Assembly (NCBI GenBank): GCA_023139105.1
Contig: JAGLOF010000001.1
Span: 50,255 to 114,254 of the forward strand
Reading direction: 5' to 3'
Origin: a bacterium
GTDB lineage: Bacteria > Zhuqueibacterota > QNDG01 > JAGLOF01
Length of the DNA: 64,000 nucleotides
Part shown: positions 1 to 10,032 of the stretch, in pieces
Layout of the letters: each line of letters opens with the position of its first letter
Position numbering within the stretch: the first letter of the stretch is position 1
Position numbers and translations under genes: made by a program
The notes under the pieces: model-generated
Databases searched by the model: none
What the model saw: only the letters and a program-made list of their open reading frames with translations
What the model was told of the DNA's origin: nothing

Positions 1-1884
1 CATAGCAGTGAATGCTTTAGCTGGAAAGGAATCCTTCTTGATAGAGAAGTATCTGGCATAATCCAATGTGTTCTTTTCACCCTGACAATGATAGGAAAAA
101 ATATGATGCCTTGAATTGATACGCATGGGCTGAGGCAGTTCATCAACAATAAATCCTTCAGGGAAAATCCACTGTACTACTTCATTTTCTGTTGAAACAT
201 ATGAAAACTCAATCGGCAGGTCGCGTTTAGTACGAGTGAATGGATTGGACTGCTGCCGGTGAAAGAGTGCCGGTGTGAAAAATGTCAATCCACCGGCATC
301 CTGCCAAAATTCGGGAACAGTGAAATTGATATGCAGGTGTAACGGTTCATCTACATTATCAAGATTCTCTACACGAATCGAATCTATGTTGAGCTCTTCA
401 AAACGAGATTCCAGCAAATTCTCTACAAACTTATCGACGCCATCATCTTTAATACGATACCGCATACTGATTGCACGGTAATTCTCATACCGTAATGTTG
501 ATTTACAAGCAAGATTCCCTTCTTCATCAACTGTAGCAATCGAATTGGCATAATACATGTTTACAAACTTCGGATTTGGAATGTTGATCATACGATACTC
601 ATCATCTGTGACCAAAAAACCGACATTACAAATATCTTGAGATGGTAAAATATTAAAAGGAACATGTGTATAACTGGCGTCAAGCAAGCGTATTCGAGGG
701 GATTTTCCATAAGCTACAACAACACGATTAAACTGAGAGAGTTTAGGCCATTGTTGATCAATCCGCCCATTAGATCGAGTGCTGATCAACAATGGTTCCA
801 CCTTGAGACCAGCCAACTTCATCATATGAAGCATAGTCCAGTTTTTTTCAACTCGACTACCCTTATTATCGGCTAATACTTTCTTAATCGGGACAAAATC
901 ATCATTGATTATTCCACGATACTCATCATTCACAATATTCACACGAATATAATTATATATTGCCCTGGCTTTGCCATCATCAGTTGTACATGTATCTGTT
1001 AGTTGATGTACCAGTTCATTAATTTCCCGTTTCTTTTTAAGATAACCTTTACTAAAATCTCGTACCTGCCCGGCAAGATCATCCCACTTTTCGATAAAAG
1101 TATAATTGACGGTTCTATCTCTATAACCTACAATCTGAAAACTGATCTCTTTACGATAATCATCGAGGTTGTTGATAAAAACCTCATCTTTCAAAGCCGG
1201 GACTTTATACATGATCCACGTATAAATTTTGGAAGGTCTTTTATTGTCGAAAGATATTTTTTCCTGTGTATAATCAGATATTTCATCCAACTTGATATTT
1301 TTTTTGAAAGCCTTGTAGATAAATCCGGGAGGCACCAGCACACTAACCTGGCTGCGTTTTGTATAAAGATCATTTTGAAATTCCCAGGGTGTCAAATAAC
1401 CTATGCTCTCACTTTTTTTCCGATATCTGTATTCTATTATAGCCCCCTTCTGCAAACCGGGCATTGTAAAGACTTTAACCTTGTAACGATCTACCTCTTC
1501 ATCATAAATATTGCCGCCCTTTAGCTTTATCTTCTTCCCGTTTGGCAGAATTGTATGCGCCTTTACGTCTTTTATCTTGTCTTTATGCCAATATGGAATT
1601 CTGATATCACCATACTCCTTACCATTATCTGTAAGTATTTTTATTCTGACTCGATGTTTAAATTCTAGATAAAGATCATTCCTCATTACTATCTCGATGT
1701 CAACCTTATCCATCAAGATAATGGCATCAGCTTCCGGGGCATCAGCACAACGCGTCATCAATAATTCATCTTTTGAAATTTTACCCCATTTTGGAAGCGA
1801 TGGACATTTGTCATCATCAGCACCCCGGGAGACACTTGTTGCAACCATTACAGCAACGACAAGAATAAGGTGGCGAAAAATCAT
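1..1884 (-). CDS. DUF3857 / transglutaminase-like domain secreted protein, 3'-truncated by window edge (not in ORF track)
   Basis: Manual reverse translation from ATG at 1884 gives an open frame to base 1: MIFRHLILVVAVMVATSVSRGADDDKCPSLPKWGKISKDELLMTRCADAPEADAIILMDK...KAHTILPNGKKIKLKGGNIYDEE...; signal peptide then DUF3857-like pattern. Confidence 0.8.
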   Translation of the reverse strand, partial: MIFRHLILVVAVMVATSVSRGADDDKCPSLPKWGKISKDELLMTRCADAPEADAIILMDKVDIEIVMRNDLYLEFKHRVRIKILTDNGKEYGDIRIPYWHKDKIKDVKAHTILPNGKKIKLKGGNIYDEEVDRYKVKVFTMPGLQKGAIIEYRYRKKSESIGYLTPWEFQNDLYTKRSQVSVLVPPGFIYKAFKKNIKLDEISDYTQEKISFDNKRPSKIYTWIMYKVPALKDEVFINNLDDYRKEISFQIVGYRDRTVNYTFIEKWDDLAGQVRDFSKGYLKKKREINELVHQLTDTCTTDDGKARAIYNYIRVNIVNDEYRGIINDDFVPIKKVLADNKGSRVEKNWTMLHMMKLAGLKVEPLLISTRSNGRIDQQWPKLSQFNRVVVAYGKSPRIRLLDASYTHVPFNILPSQDICNVGFLVTDDEYRMINIPNPKFVNMYYANSIATVDEEGNLACKSTLRYENYRAISMRYRIKDDGVDKFVENLLESRFEELNIDSIRVENLDNVDEPLHLHINFTVPEFWQDAGGLTFFTPALFHRQQSNPFTRTKRDLPIEFSYVSTENEVVQWIFPEGFIVDELPQPMRINSRHHIFSYHCQGEKNTLDYARYFSIKKDSFPAKAFTAM

Positions 1885-1917
1885 ACGTACCCCTCTCTAT
1901 TTTGGATTATAAAATTG

Positions 1918-2176
1918 TTACAAACTCGGTTCTTTGAGAATATTGTCAACTTTCTTGTTCAGGGCATCCGCACAAAATATCAGGGATGATCAGAACTCTT
2001 CATTCACATTTTTACTAATGGATAATGCCCATCGTTAAAGCAAAGCCTATATCCTTATATTCAATTGAATGGAAAGGTAGAATAGCAATATTCCGATTAT
2101 CCTGTTGAGAAAAAACAGGATTGACCGATAAAGTCAAAAATATAAGTATACCGTAAATACTCATTCCAGCATTCAT
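1918..2176 (-). pseudogene. Remnant of a small secreted protein (N-terminal 53 aa fragment at 2015..2176; possible C-terminal scrap downstream)
   Basis: ATG at 2176 with upstream AAGGAG: MNAGMSIYGILIFLTLSVNPVFSQQDNRNIAILPFHSIEYKDIGFALTMGIIH*; then a different frame gives ...SSLIFCADALNKKVDNILKEPSL*. Confidence 0.35.
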
Positions 2177-2271
2177 AGTATAACTCCTTTTTTAATATTC
2201 AAGGTTACGCTCTGTATAGATTCATCACGATTATTCATATTCAAATGAAGATGTTTCATCTTGGTAAAATG

Positions 2272-3681
2272 TCAAATAATATTACATACAATAAAAAAAC
2301 GAACCTTATTAGGTGAGAATGTAGTTCTTAAAGCTATTCCTTTAACCATTTTTGCACATATACCTACTTCAGGAATAAATTTAAATTGCGATTCCATTGC
2401 CCCCTCAATATGATAATCTGATAAATATTCAGAGTTTGGGTTTTCCGTATCATATTCCATTCTACTTGAACAACTGTGAGCTGAAGAATACTTATAATAT
2501 TGCATATACAACCCCGCCTCAATCCATGTGAAATTTGTAATATATAATACAGGTACAGAACAATGAAGCTCAAAAGTTTGAAAATAAAAATCGTAATCGG
2601 GAAAATATCTTTTTGTATAATAAACACTCTTGTCACTTAGAAACTCTTTATATCTACGAAAAAGGGGTTCGCCATATATATCAGTTTTAACTTTGCTATT
2701 CATGAGGTCAATATATAATAGGCTTAAATCAAAGTAAGACAATATTCCTCTTTGCTTTCTTAAAGGAATTTGAATTCCGATGCCATAAGATCGATAACTT
2801 TCAATACTAAACTGAGTCTTTGCACTAAATTCAATACCCAATTCAGGATGTGGAACAGGGAATGGTATGTCAAAAAATTGTGAGGTAATATTTTGATGAT
2901 AATTTTCCCTGCCAAAGCCGAATGTACAATAAACACTAAAATCCTGATTATCCTTCCCAGTAACAAATTTCTTTAAAAATGGGTTGACACCCATATCTGT
3001 TGACACAGCAAAGCTATTGGAATAACTATTTTTGAATAAAAATAAATATCTTTCAATATACCATTGAGCCGCTTTATAACTATTCTTTCTATTTCCTTTT
3101 GATCCGAGATACATCTTGTTTATAACTTGAACTACTCTCCTGACTTCTTTATCAAGCAGCAGCTTATAATCGAGTCCTCTCTCAAAGATCAAACCCGGGG
3201 CATCAGCAAAATACTTGTACATAATATAATTAGAATAATCTTCATGCCTCGCCAGCGTCGTGTCAATCTTATTTTTTATACTTCGTTCCGTGTAAAATCT
3301 TTTGTAAAATTCATGACGATATGGAAAATATTTTATAAAGCTGAATAGATCTCTGCTATAAACACTGATACTTCTTCTTTGCTTGGCCCAGGTACTTCTT
3401 TTTATTGCAGCCTCTGTTTTTTTGCTAATATAATTTTCCATATTGTTTGAATCTGCATTGGCAATGCCAACATTATAGGCTAATCTCAAATATACAAAAT
3501 AATCGTAAATTAGAGCCGGATCAACCTTTAGACTTTCCAATTCATATCCAACCTGTCTCTTTAAATTTTTATCTTGAAAAATCTTCTCAGGTATATCATT
3601 TTTATAGATCTCAATTAAATCTTGAGAGTGCAACTCAAAGCATAATAATAAAAAAATGAATACACATAGGTATCGGAACAT
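2272..3681 (-). CDS. Hypothetical secreted/outer-membrane-like protein
   Basis: ORF 2272..3756; likely start is internal Met at 3681 (GGAGAAGTGATTATG) giving signal peptide MFRYLCVFIFLLLCFELHSQ. Confidence 0.65.
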   Translation of the reverse strand: MFRYLCVFIFLLLCFELHSQDLIEIYKNDIPEKIFQDKNLKRQVGYELESLKVDPALIYDYFVYLRLAYNVGIANADSNNMENYISKKTEAAIKRSTWAKQRRSISVYSRDLFSFIKYFPYRHEFYKRFYTERSIKNKIDTTLARHEDYSNYIMYKYFADAPGLIFERGLDYKLLLDKEVRRVVQVINKMYLGSKGNRKNSYKAAQWYIERYLFLFKNSYSNSFAVSTDMGVNPFLKKFVTGKDNQDFSVYCTFGFGRENYHQNITSQFFDIPFPVPHPELGIEFSAKTQFSIESYRSYGIGIQIPLRKQRGILSYFDLSLLYIDLMNSKVKTDIYGEPLFRRYKEFLSDKSVYYTKRYFPDYDFYFQTFELHCSVPVLYITNFTWIEAGLYMQYYKYSSAHSCSSRMEYDTENPNSEYLSDYHIEGAMESQFKFIPEVGICAKMVKGIALRTTFSPNKVRFFIVCNII

Positions 3682-3935
3682 AATCACTTCTCCGGAATTC
3701 TGTTCAATATATTTCTGATAGTCCAAATATACATCATGGGCGATCTGACGGACCACCTATATGACCATGTTCAAATTTAACGAATTTAAAGTGAGGCAAA
3801 AATCAATATAACAATACTACATCATAATAGCAACAGCAAAAGTCAACTTAAACTAATTAACTATCTGCTAAATGAGTTTTCACCTTGACTTTCATGCATA
3901 ATTTTATTAAAATCATCTAATTAATCTACTTAAAT

Positions 3936-6230
3936 ATGAACATAAATATTGGATACAGCATGCCGCGCGCATTAAAAATCATATTGATAATATTCACCAT
4001 CGGACTAATCGGACTTCTAAGTCTGTGCGGTATTGGCTTCCACCTGCTGCACCGCACAATACCACAGACAGAAGGTTCACTCACACTTGAGGGTCTTAAA
4101 GACTCTGTCCAGGTCTACAGAGACCACTACTCTATCCCTCACATCATAGCTGCAAATGAAGCGGATGCATATTTTGCCCAGGGTTTTGTGACAGCACAAG
4201 ACCGTATGTGGCAGATGGATCTATGGAGAAGAGCGGCAAACGGACGTGTATCACAAATATTCGGCAGAAACGGAATGAGGCAGGACAGCCTGGCTCTGAC
4301 AATCGGCTTCAGGCGCATTGCCATTCAATTGGAAAAGCAAATTTCTCCTGCACAGAGAGCGCGGTATCAAGCTTATTCCAATGGAATAAACGCATACCGT
4401 AATGCCTATAAAGGCCGCTGGTCTCTTGAATTTATCATGTTCGGTTATTATCCTGCCCCATGGACAGTATTAGACTGCCTGACGATGTCAAAATGGACTG
4501 CCTGGAACCTGGCCAGCGGCTGGAATCATGAAGTAATTACAGGAGAGCTACTAAGACAATTGGGCCACGTACAATTCAAGGCCTTATTCCCCGGCACTGA
4601 TTGGAGCAAAACCGATATTCATGCAATTAAAATTGCAGACTTGCCTACAATACAACCCGAATTACTGATTCCATCTATTCCCCCCGGCAACTCATCCGCA
4701 TGGGTAGTATCCGGAGCAAAAACACAAACAGGCCTGCCTTTACTTGCAGGCGATATGCAGACAGAGCACATGCTGCCATCAAACTGGTATGAGATCCATT
4801 TAATATCCGATGCTATGGACGTCAGTGGCCTTACTATTCCGGGCATACCCGGAGTATTGATGGGACACACGCCAGCATTGGGCTGGACAATTAGCCATAT
4901 CCCTTCACGAGACATCAATCTTGTACTCGTCAATAAAAACGAACACATTGACATTATCCGTGAATCTATAATATTACCGAGAGATTCATCCATTAGCCTC
5001 ACGATTGAAACGACACAATACGGCCCCATAGTCTCTGATTTGCTGGGCAGCAAAGGTCCCGACTATGCACTTAGCTGGACAGGTATGAAATCCGGTGAAA
5101 GCGGTGAAGCTATTTACAGTATAAATACATCAAAAAATTTGAATGACTTGCAGAAAGCATTAGACAATTGGAATTTGTCAGCATTTGCATTTATCTTTGC
5201 CGATACTCTGGGCAATACCGGGCTCCGCACAGCAGGACGTTTAAATCCCAACAAACTCTTACCGAGACGTTCTCAGGCACAATACAGCATAAAACCGCAA
5301 CATATTTCCATTATGAATCCCCCTTCCGGCCTTGTATATAATGCCAAAAATTCATATTTTAAAAATTACTCATGCATCACCCCATTGGACAGCCGCAGCC
5401 AACGCATAAATGCAATGCTTACTAATAATGATTCATTGAGCATCAGAGACATGCAGGCTTTGCAGAATGACATGTTGTCACCCTGGGCCGCTACATTGGC
5501 ACATCAAATATTCACAATGATTGATATAAATCGTATTGCCGATGATGATCTGTCAAAATTACTTGAAAACTGGGAAACATGGCCGGGATCAATGCAGGCC
5601 GGCAGCAAGGAAGCCGCTATATTTCAAGTCTTTCTCTACCAATATGCCCGTAAAACTCTTCTCCCTCTTATAGGAGAGACACTATTAAAACACTTCTGGT
5701 CAATGCCTGAGGCAGTACGCCAGGCCATAGAGGAAATGATAACACAGCAATATTCACCCCTTATTGCCGGACAGGGCAGAGACAAAGAAGTATTAATCCA
5801 CTCTGCCATGGATAGTACTGCAGCATGGCTGCATAAAAATCTTGGTGCTGCCTCCAACTGGTCGTTGGGTAATCTTCAAACATTGACACTCACCCATCCC
5901 CTGGGTGATCATCCTTTACTTGCGCCAACATTCAATCTCGGTCCCATTGCAATGGGCGGTTCTCCAACAACAGTCAGTGCAGTTCAGGCCGATCTAAAAC
6001 ACATAAGAAGTGGTGTTTCCACACGTTTAATTGTGGATCTCTCCAACAGGAATCAACATCTGGCAATAATTCCCAATGGGCAGTCGGGACATATAATCGA
6101 TGCTCATTACAAAGACCAAATGCCTTTATTCCTGAATAAACAATACCATCCCTGCATCAGTAGTATCCGCCAAATAAAGAGATCGGGATGGAAAAAACTC
6201 AGCATTTACCCGGAGAGTACAAATGACTAA
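3936..6230 (+). CDS. Penicillin acylase family protein (peptidase S45, Ntn hydrolase)
   Basis: 764 aa; N-terminal TM; GNSSAWVVSGAKTQTGLPLLAGDMQTEHMLPSNWYEIHL nucleophile-region motif; ends with overlap to next ORF. Confidence 0.9.
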   Translation: MNINIGYSMPRALKIILIIFTIGLIGLLSLCGIGFHLLHRTIPQTEGSLTLEGLKDSVQVYRDHYSIPHIIAANEADAYFAQGFVTAQDRMWQMDLWRRAANGRVSQIFGRNGMRQDSLALTIGFRRIAIQLEKQISPAQRARYQAYSNGINAYRNAYKGRWSLEFIMFGYYPAPWTVLDCLTMSKWTAWNLASGWNHEVITGELLRQLGHVQFKALFPGTDWSKTDIHAIKIADLPTIQPELLIPSIPPGNSSAWVVSGAKTQTGLPLLAGDMQTEHMLPSNWYEIHLISDAMDVSGLTIPGIPGVLMGHTPALGWTISHIPSRDINLVLVNKNEHIDIIRESIILPRDSSISLTIETTQYGPIVSDLLGSKGPDYALSWTGMKSGESGEAIYSINTSKNLNDLQKALDNWNLSAFAFIFADTLGNTGLRTAGRLNPNKLLPRRSQAQYSIKPQHISIMNPPSGLVYNAKNSYFKNYSCITPLDSRSQRINAMLTNNDSLSIRDMQALQNDMLSPWAATLAHQIFTMIDINRIADDDLSKLLENWETWPGSMQAGSKEAAIFQVFLYQYARKTLLPLIGETLLKHFWSMPEAVRQAIEEMITQQYSPLIAGQGRDKEVLIHSAMDSTAAWLHKNLGAASNWSLGNLQTLTLTHPLGDHPLLAPTFNLGPIAMGGSPTTVSAVQADLKHIRSGVSTRLIVDLSNRNQHLAIIPNGQSGHIIDAHYKDQMPLFLNKQYHPCISSIRQIKRSGWKKLSIYPESTND

Positions 6231-7311
6231 TGCAAATCTACAAAAACATTTATCCGATATGACAACGGGTGAAACGCTCTCAGGATATTTTATCTTACGT
6301 AGTATTGAACTCAAAACAAAGCGTGACGGCAAGCCATTTCTATCATTGAGTATTGGCGATGCATCTGCAAGGCTGCCAGCTAATCTCTGGGACAATGCCG
6401 AGCATTTTTACCAACAGTTTCAAGTCGGTAGTGTCGTCAAAATCGATGGCAAAATCGGCACTTACAAAGACTCTCCGCAAGTAGTAATTGATAGAATCCG
6501 TAAAGCCACAAAGACAGATAATGTACATGCATCCGATTTCATGCCCAAGGCCCCTATTGATATTGACCTGGCCTTTAAAAAATTAAATAAAATGCTGGAC
6601 ACAGTCAAAAATCCGGATCTTCGCCGGCTGATGACACTGATCTTCAGTAATGACGACAGAATTCAAGCATTTAAATCAGCACCGGGCGGCAAACTATGGC
6701 ATCATGCATACGTGGGAGGCCTGCTTGAGCACACACTCAATGTCTCCACTGTCTGCATGACAATGGCAGACATGTATCCCGACATAGACAGAGAACTACT
6801 GCTCTGCGGTGCCATTCTTCATGATATTGGTAAACTGGAAGAATATAATTTTGATGGTGGTTTCATAGATTTTACTGATGCGGGCAGATTGATGGGGCAT
6901 ATCACCCTTGGTGCTCAAATGGTTCAGAATCTGATTTCAGAGTTGGACGATGAATCTCCATTTGACCATGAAATCAAACAGCTGCTTATACACCTAATAC
7001 TCGCTCATCAGGGAAAACGTGAACACGGCTCACCTGTTGAACCGGCTATTCCTGAAGCCATGATTCTCTATTATGCGGATGAGATGGATTCTAAGGTCAA
7101 TGCGCTTGGCCGCATCAAAGAACGAGATGCATCTCCCGGACGCAAATGGAGCCAATACATTCAACTACTAGGCAGGTATATTTATCTCCGTGAGGACAGA
7201 GCTGAAGACACTGCACAGACTGCGGGCCCCATTGACCCTATGCCTCCAACCTCAATTCCTATTCCATCCGAACCACCCGGAGATGAGGAGCAAGCTACTT
7301 TATTTGATTAA
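6223..7311 (+). CDS. OB-fold + HD domain 3'-5' exoribonuclease, YhaM-like
   Basis: 362 aa; OB-like N-terminus, HD motifs LWHHAYVGGLLEHTLNV...GAILHDIGKLEEY. Confidence 0.85.
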   Translation: MTNANLQKHLSDMTTGETLSGYFILRSIELKTKRDGKPFLSLSIGDASARLPANLWDNAEHFYQQFQVGSVVKIDGKIGTYKDSPQVVIDRIRKATKTDNVHASDFMPKAPIDIDLAFKKLNKMLDTVKNPDLRRLMTLIFSNDDRIQAFKSAPGGKLWHHAYVGGLLEHTLNVSTVCMTMADMYPDIDRELLLCGAILHDIGKLEEYNFDGGFIDFTDAGRLMGHITLGAQMVQNLISELDDESPFDHEIKQLLIHLILAHQGKREHGSPVEPAIPEAMILYYADEMDSKVNALGRIKERDASPGRKWSQYIQLLGRYIYLREDRAEDTAQTAGPIDPMPPTSIPIPSEPPGDEEQATLFD

Positions 7312-8091
7312 TTCGTTGCCACCGTCAAATACAAATCGCCATTGATTGTCATGCTCTTTACGCCAAACAGAGAGATAATAGCCAGCTCCTAATGTCACCT
7401 CTCCATCATCAATTATCCTGGCAAATGTATACTTGCCTATGGTGTAGGCCAGGTCCTTTGAACCGGCCATGCGCCCCCATACCGGATACCAGCGAAGCTT
7501 ATGCGACAGATCTGTCCCTGCGCGTGCAACAAAATCATCATATCTATTTATGCGCCCTCCACTTCCCGCGGCTACACCTCCAGCTGCAATAAATGAGGTA
7601 AAAGCCGCTGCAGAACCAGCTGTATCGGCCATCGCTGCAAATCTCAAATCCACATCCATGACATCTCGGATGCCGGAAACATCACTGATTATTGGCGGCT
7701 GCCACTTTGGAGTCATACTTGAATCTATCAAACCTAATTGTACCTCAAGTTTCCATTGCCCTTCAATCTTACACCAGACAGTGGCATATAATCTCTTTCT
7801 ATCTAAGAGCCTTCCCCACGACACAGCCATATCCTCAGCAGATGATGCCACCGACCCTTGCTGATTCCATGGCTGAGACGGAAAACGCCCAAGCAGGTTT
7901 GAAGCAAAACTTGCATGTCCTCTATTTGCAATAAATATTGTCACGGGTGTTTCTACACTGTCAAAGCCCTTTTGATAGTTCGCGGATAATACCCGATCGA
8001 TTTCAAATAATACATCCACAGCCGGCTTCCGGCATTGGTAAATGGCAATAACGATTATTGCACAAAATAATACAATAAAACGTTTCATCAC
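7300..8091 (-). CDS. SnoaL/DUF4440-like putative lipoprotein
   Basis: 263 aa; N-terminal hydrophobic segment then IYQC; pattern MADTAGSAAAFTSFIAAGG...WYPVWGRMAGSKDLAYTIGKYTF. Confidence 0.55.
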   Translation of the reverse strand: MMKRFIVLFCAIIVIAIYQCRKPAVDVLFEIDRVLSANYQKGFDSVETPVTIFIANRGHASFASNLLGRFPSQPWNQQGSVASSAEDMAVSWGRLLDRKRLYATVWCKIEGQWKLEVQLGLIDSSMTPKWQPPIISDVSGIRDVMDVDLRFAAMADTAGSAAAFTSFIAAGGVAAGSGGRINRYDDFVARAGTDLSHKLRWYPVWGRMAGSKDLAYTIGKYTFARIIDDGEVTLGAGYYLSVWRKEHDNQWRFVFDGGNELIK

Positions 8092-8134
8092 ATCTCCTTC
8101 TGAACCACATTGTCAGATCAGGATGATCTGAGAG

Positions 8135-8857
8135 CTAATCAGCATTACTTATATTGAAAACATACCCGGCACTTCGCACAGACTTCAAATATACGGGACT
8201 GGCATGATTGGGTTCGAAATACTTCCTCAGCCGCATTATGAAATTATCTACTGTCCGCGTATCCAGCTGGCCGGAGAGATTCCATACATTCTCCAATATT
8301 TCACTGCGGGATACAATAACACCCTGCCTGTCAGCCAGATATTTCAGCAGCATGGCTTCTCTTGCCGTTAGCTGAAATTCATTGGTGCCATTAGAAGCCA
8401 TAAGAGTATTAAAATTTACTCTATTACTGCCAAATACAAGTTCAGGTTCTGCATCTGATGCATCGATATACCATTGGCTGCGCCTGAACATTCCTTTCAC
8501 ACGTAAAAGAAGTTCTTTCAAATGAAACGGCTTGGTCATATAATCATCAGCACCGACTTCAAGACCCTTTATCTTATCCAGAATACCGGTACGAGCTGTC
8601 AACATGAGAATAGGCATTTGAGGTTTACTCTCTCTGACTACAGCTGCTACTTCAAAACCATCTTTGAATGGTATCATAATATCAAGAATTATAAAGTCGA
8701 TATTTTCAGATGAAAACATGCTCAAAGCCTCATTACCATCCCTGGCATGTAATACCTCATATCCCTCTTCTTCCAGATTGAAGGTAAGACCCACGGCCAG
8801 AGCTTCTTCATCCTCTACCAGAAGTATACAGTATTTATCATCATTTTTCTTTTTCAT
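8135..8857 (-). CDS. OmpR-family response regulator
   Basis: Receiver domain (VEDEEALAVGL, FIILDIMIPFKDGFEV, LTAR, KPF) plus winged-helix C-terminus. Confidence 0.93.
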   Translation of the reverse strand: MKKKNDDKYCILLVEDEEALAVGLTFNLEEEGYEVLHARDGNEALSMFSSENIDFIILDIMIPFKDGFEVAAVVRESKPQMPILMLTARTGILDKIKGLEVGADDYMTKPFHLKELLLRVKGMFRRSQWYIDASDAEPELVFGSNRVNFNTLMASNGTNEFQLTAREAMLLKYLADRQGVIVSRSEILENVWNLSGQLDTRTVDNFIMRLRKYFEPNHASPVYLKSVRSAGYVFNISNAD

Positions 8858-9864
8858 GATCTGGCTTCCTGTTCTCTCCTAATACGTGAGGCAAGCTTCA
8901 ATAGTTTATCAATTGTCCGCTTCTGCGAAACTTGATAGATTGGCAGTTCAATAGTAAATGTAGTCCCTTTTCCATGCCCCCTGCTCCGTACCCTGACTTT
9001 ACCACCATGATAACGAATTATCTCGCGAACCCAGAAGAGTCCCAGACCAGTACCTTTAACATTTGGGACATCGGCGTGATAGATACGCTCAAACTTCTGA
9101 AATACAACTTTCTGATCTTTTATATCAATACCTATGCCCTGATCAGCAAATTCTACTACTATCCATTTCTCAGTATGTTTAAGATTTATATTGATCCGGA
9201 CATCTCCGGTTGAATACTTAATTGCATTATCTATCAAATTATCAAAAACAATTTTCAAGGCATCACGGTCAACTACACATTGCCTGGCCGCACCACCCAC
9301 TATTTGAATTTTTGAATTATTTAACTTAAATTGTTCAGAAGATTCTTTGATAATTGACTTGATCACCGCACCCGCATCATAGACCTCACACTTGTATACA
9401 ATACGCTTTTGCTCAAGACCTGATACCTCTAAAATTGAATTGATTAAATACTGAAGACGATTTGCATCTTTTATCATAAGTGCCAGGAACTCTTGCTGTC
9501 TGCTTCGCTGTAGCTCGCGCAACTGCATTGTCTCCAGATACAATTGAATAGAGGCCAGAGGTGATTTCAATTCATGTGTGATATTGGCAATAAAATTATC
9601 ATACATGCTTGTCAAATTCATCTGAACATTCAACCGACGAAACATCAATGCCATACCAACGGAAACAGTGACAAAAAGCACAATACCGCTTATAAGTGTT
9701 ATAAGATTGAAACGACCTGAAACCATAAGCCTGTCTGAGACCTGATCCATGACCAAATTAGTTGCAACAAAACGATAGATCCATAGTCCCAGTAGGGACA
9801 ACCATGCTACTTGAGCAAAAATAAAAACGAGGATATGAAAAAGTGAAGACCTGCGATTAATCAT
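8854..9864 (-). CDS. Sensor histidine kinase
   Basis: Two TM segments, H-box ITHELKSPLASIQLYLE, N-box DNLIDNAIKYS, G-boxes; 4 nt overlap with the regulator. Confidence 0.93.
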   Translation of the reverse strand: MINRRSSLFHILVFIFAQVAWLSLLGLWIYRFVATNLVMDQVSDRLMVSGRFNLITLISGIVLFVTVSVGMALMFRRLNVQMNLTSMYDNFIANITHELKSPLASIQLYLETMQLRELQRSRQQEFLALMIKDANRLQYLINSILEVSGLEQKRIVYKCEVYDAGAVIKSIIKESSEQFKLNNSKIQIVGGAARQCVVDRDALKIVFDNLIDNAIKYSTGDVRININLKHTEKWIVVEFADQGIGIDIKDQKVVFQKFERIYHADVPNVKGTGLGLFWVREIIRYHGGKVRVRSRGHGKGTTFTIELPIYQVSQKRTIDKLLKLASRIRREQEARS

Positions 9865-10032
9865 CAGAATTCCTTTACATTTGATAATGCGGCTGACTCG
9901 CTACAAAGTAATAACGGCATCAACAACAAGCAACTCCAATTTTAATCTTTTACAGGACTTTGACATTTCTACTGTAAAAAAATGTGTATACTAAGACGTT
10001 ATTAAAAATACAAACACTTGATCGATTAACAA

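Noticed and set aside
1003-1524. 173 aa plus-strand ORF
   Set aside because: Antisense to the DUF3857 gene, which has coherent coding sequence across the whole interval.
8113-8131. TCAGATCAGGATGATCTGA hairpin
   Set aside because: Short stem without a T-run; insufficient support.
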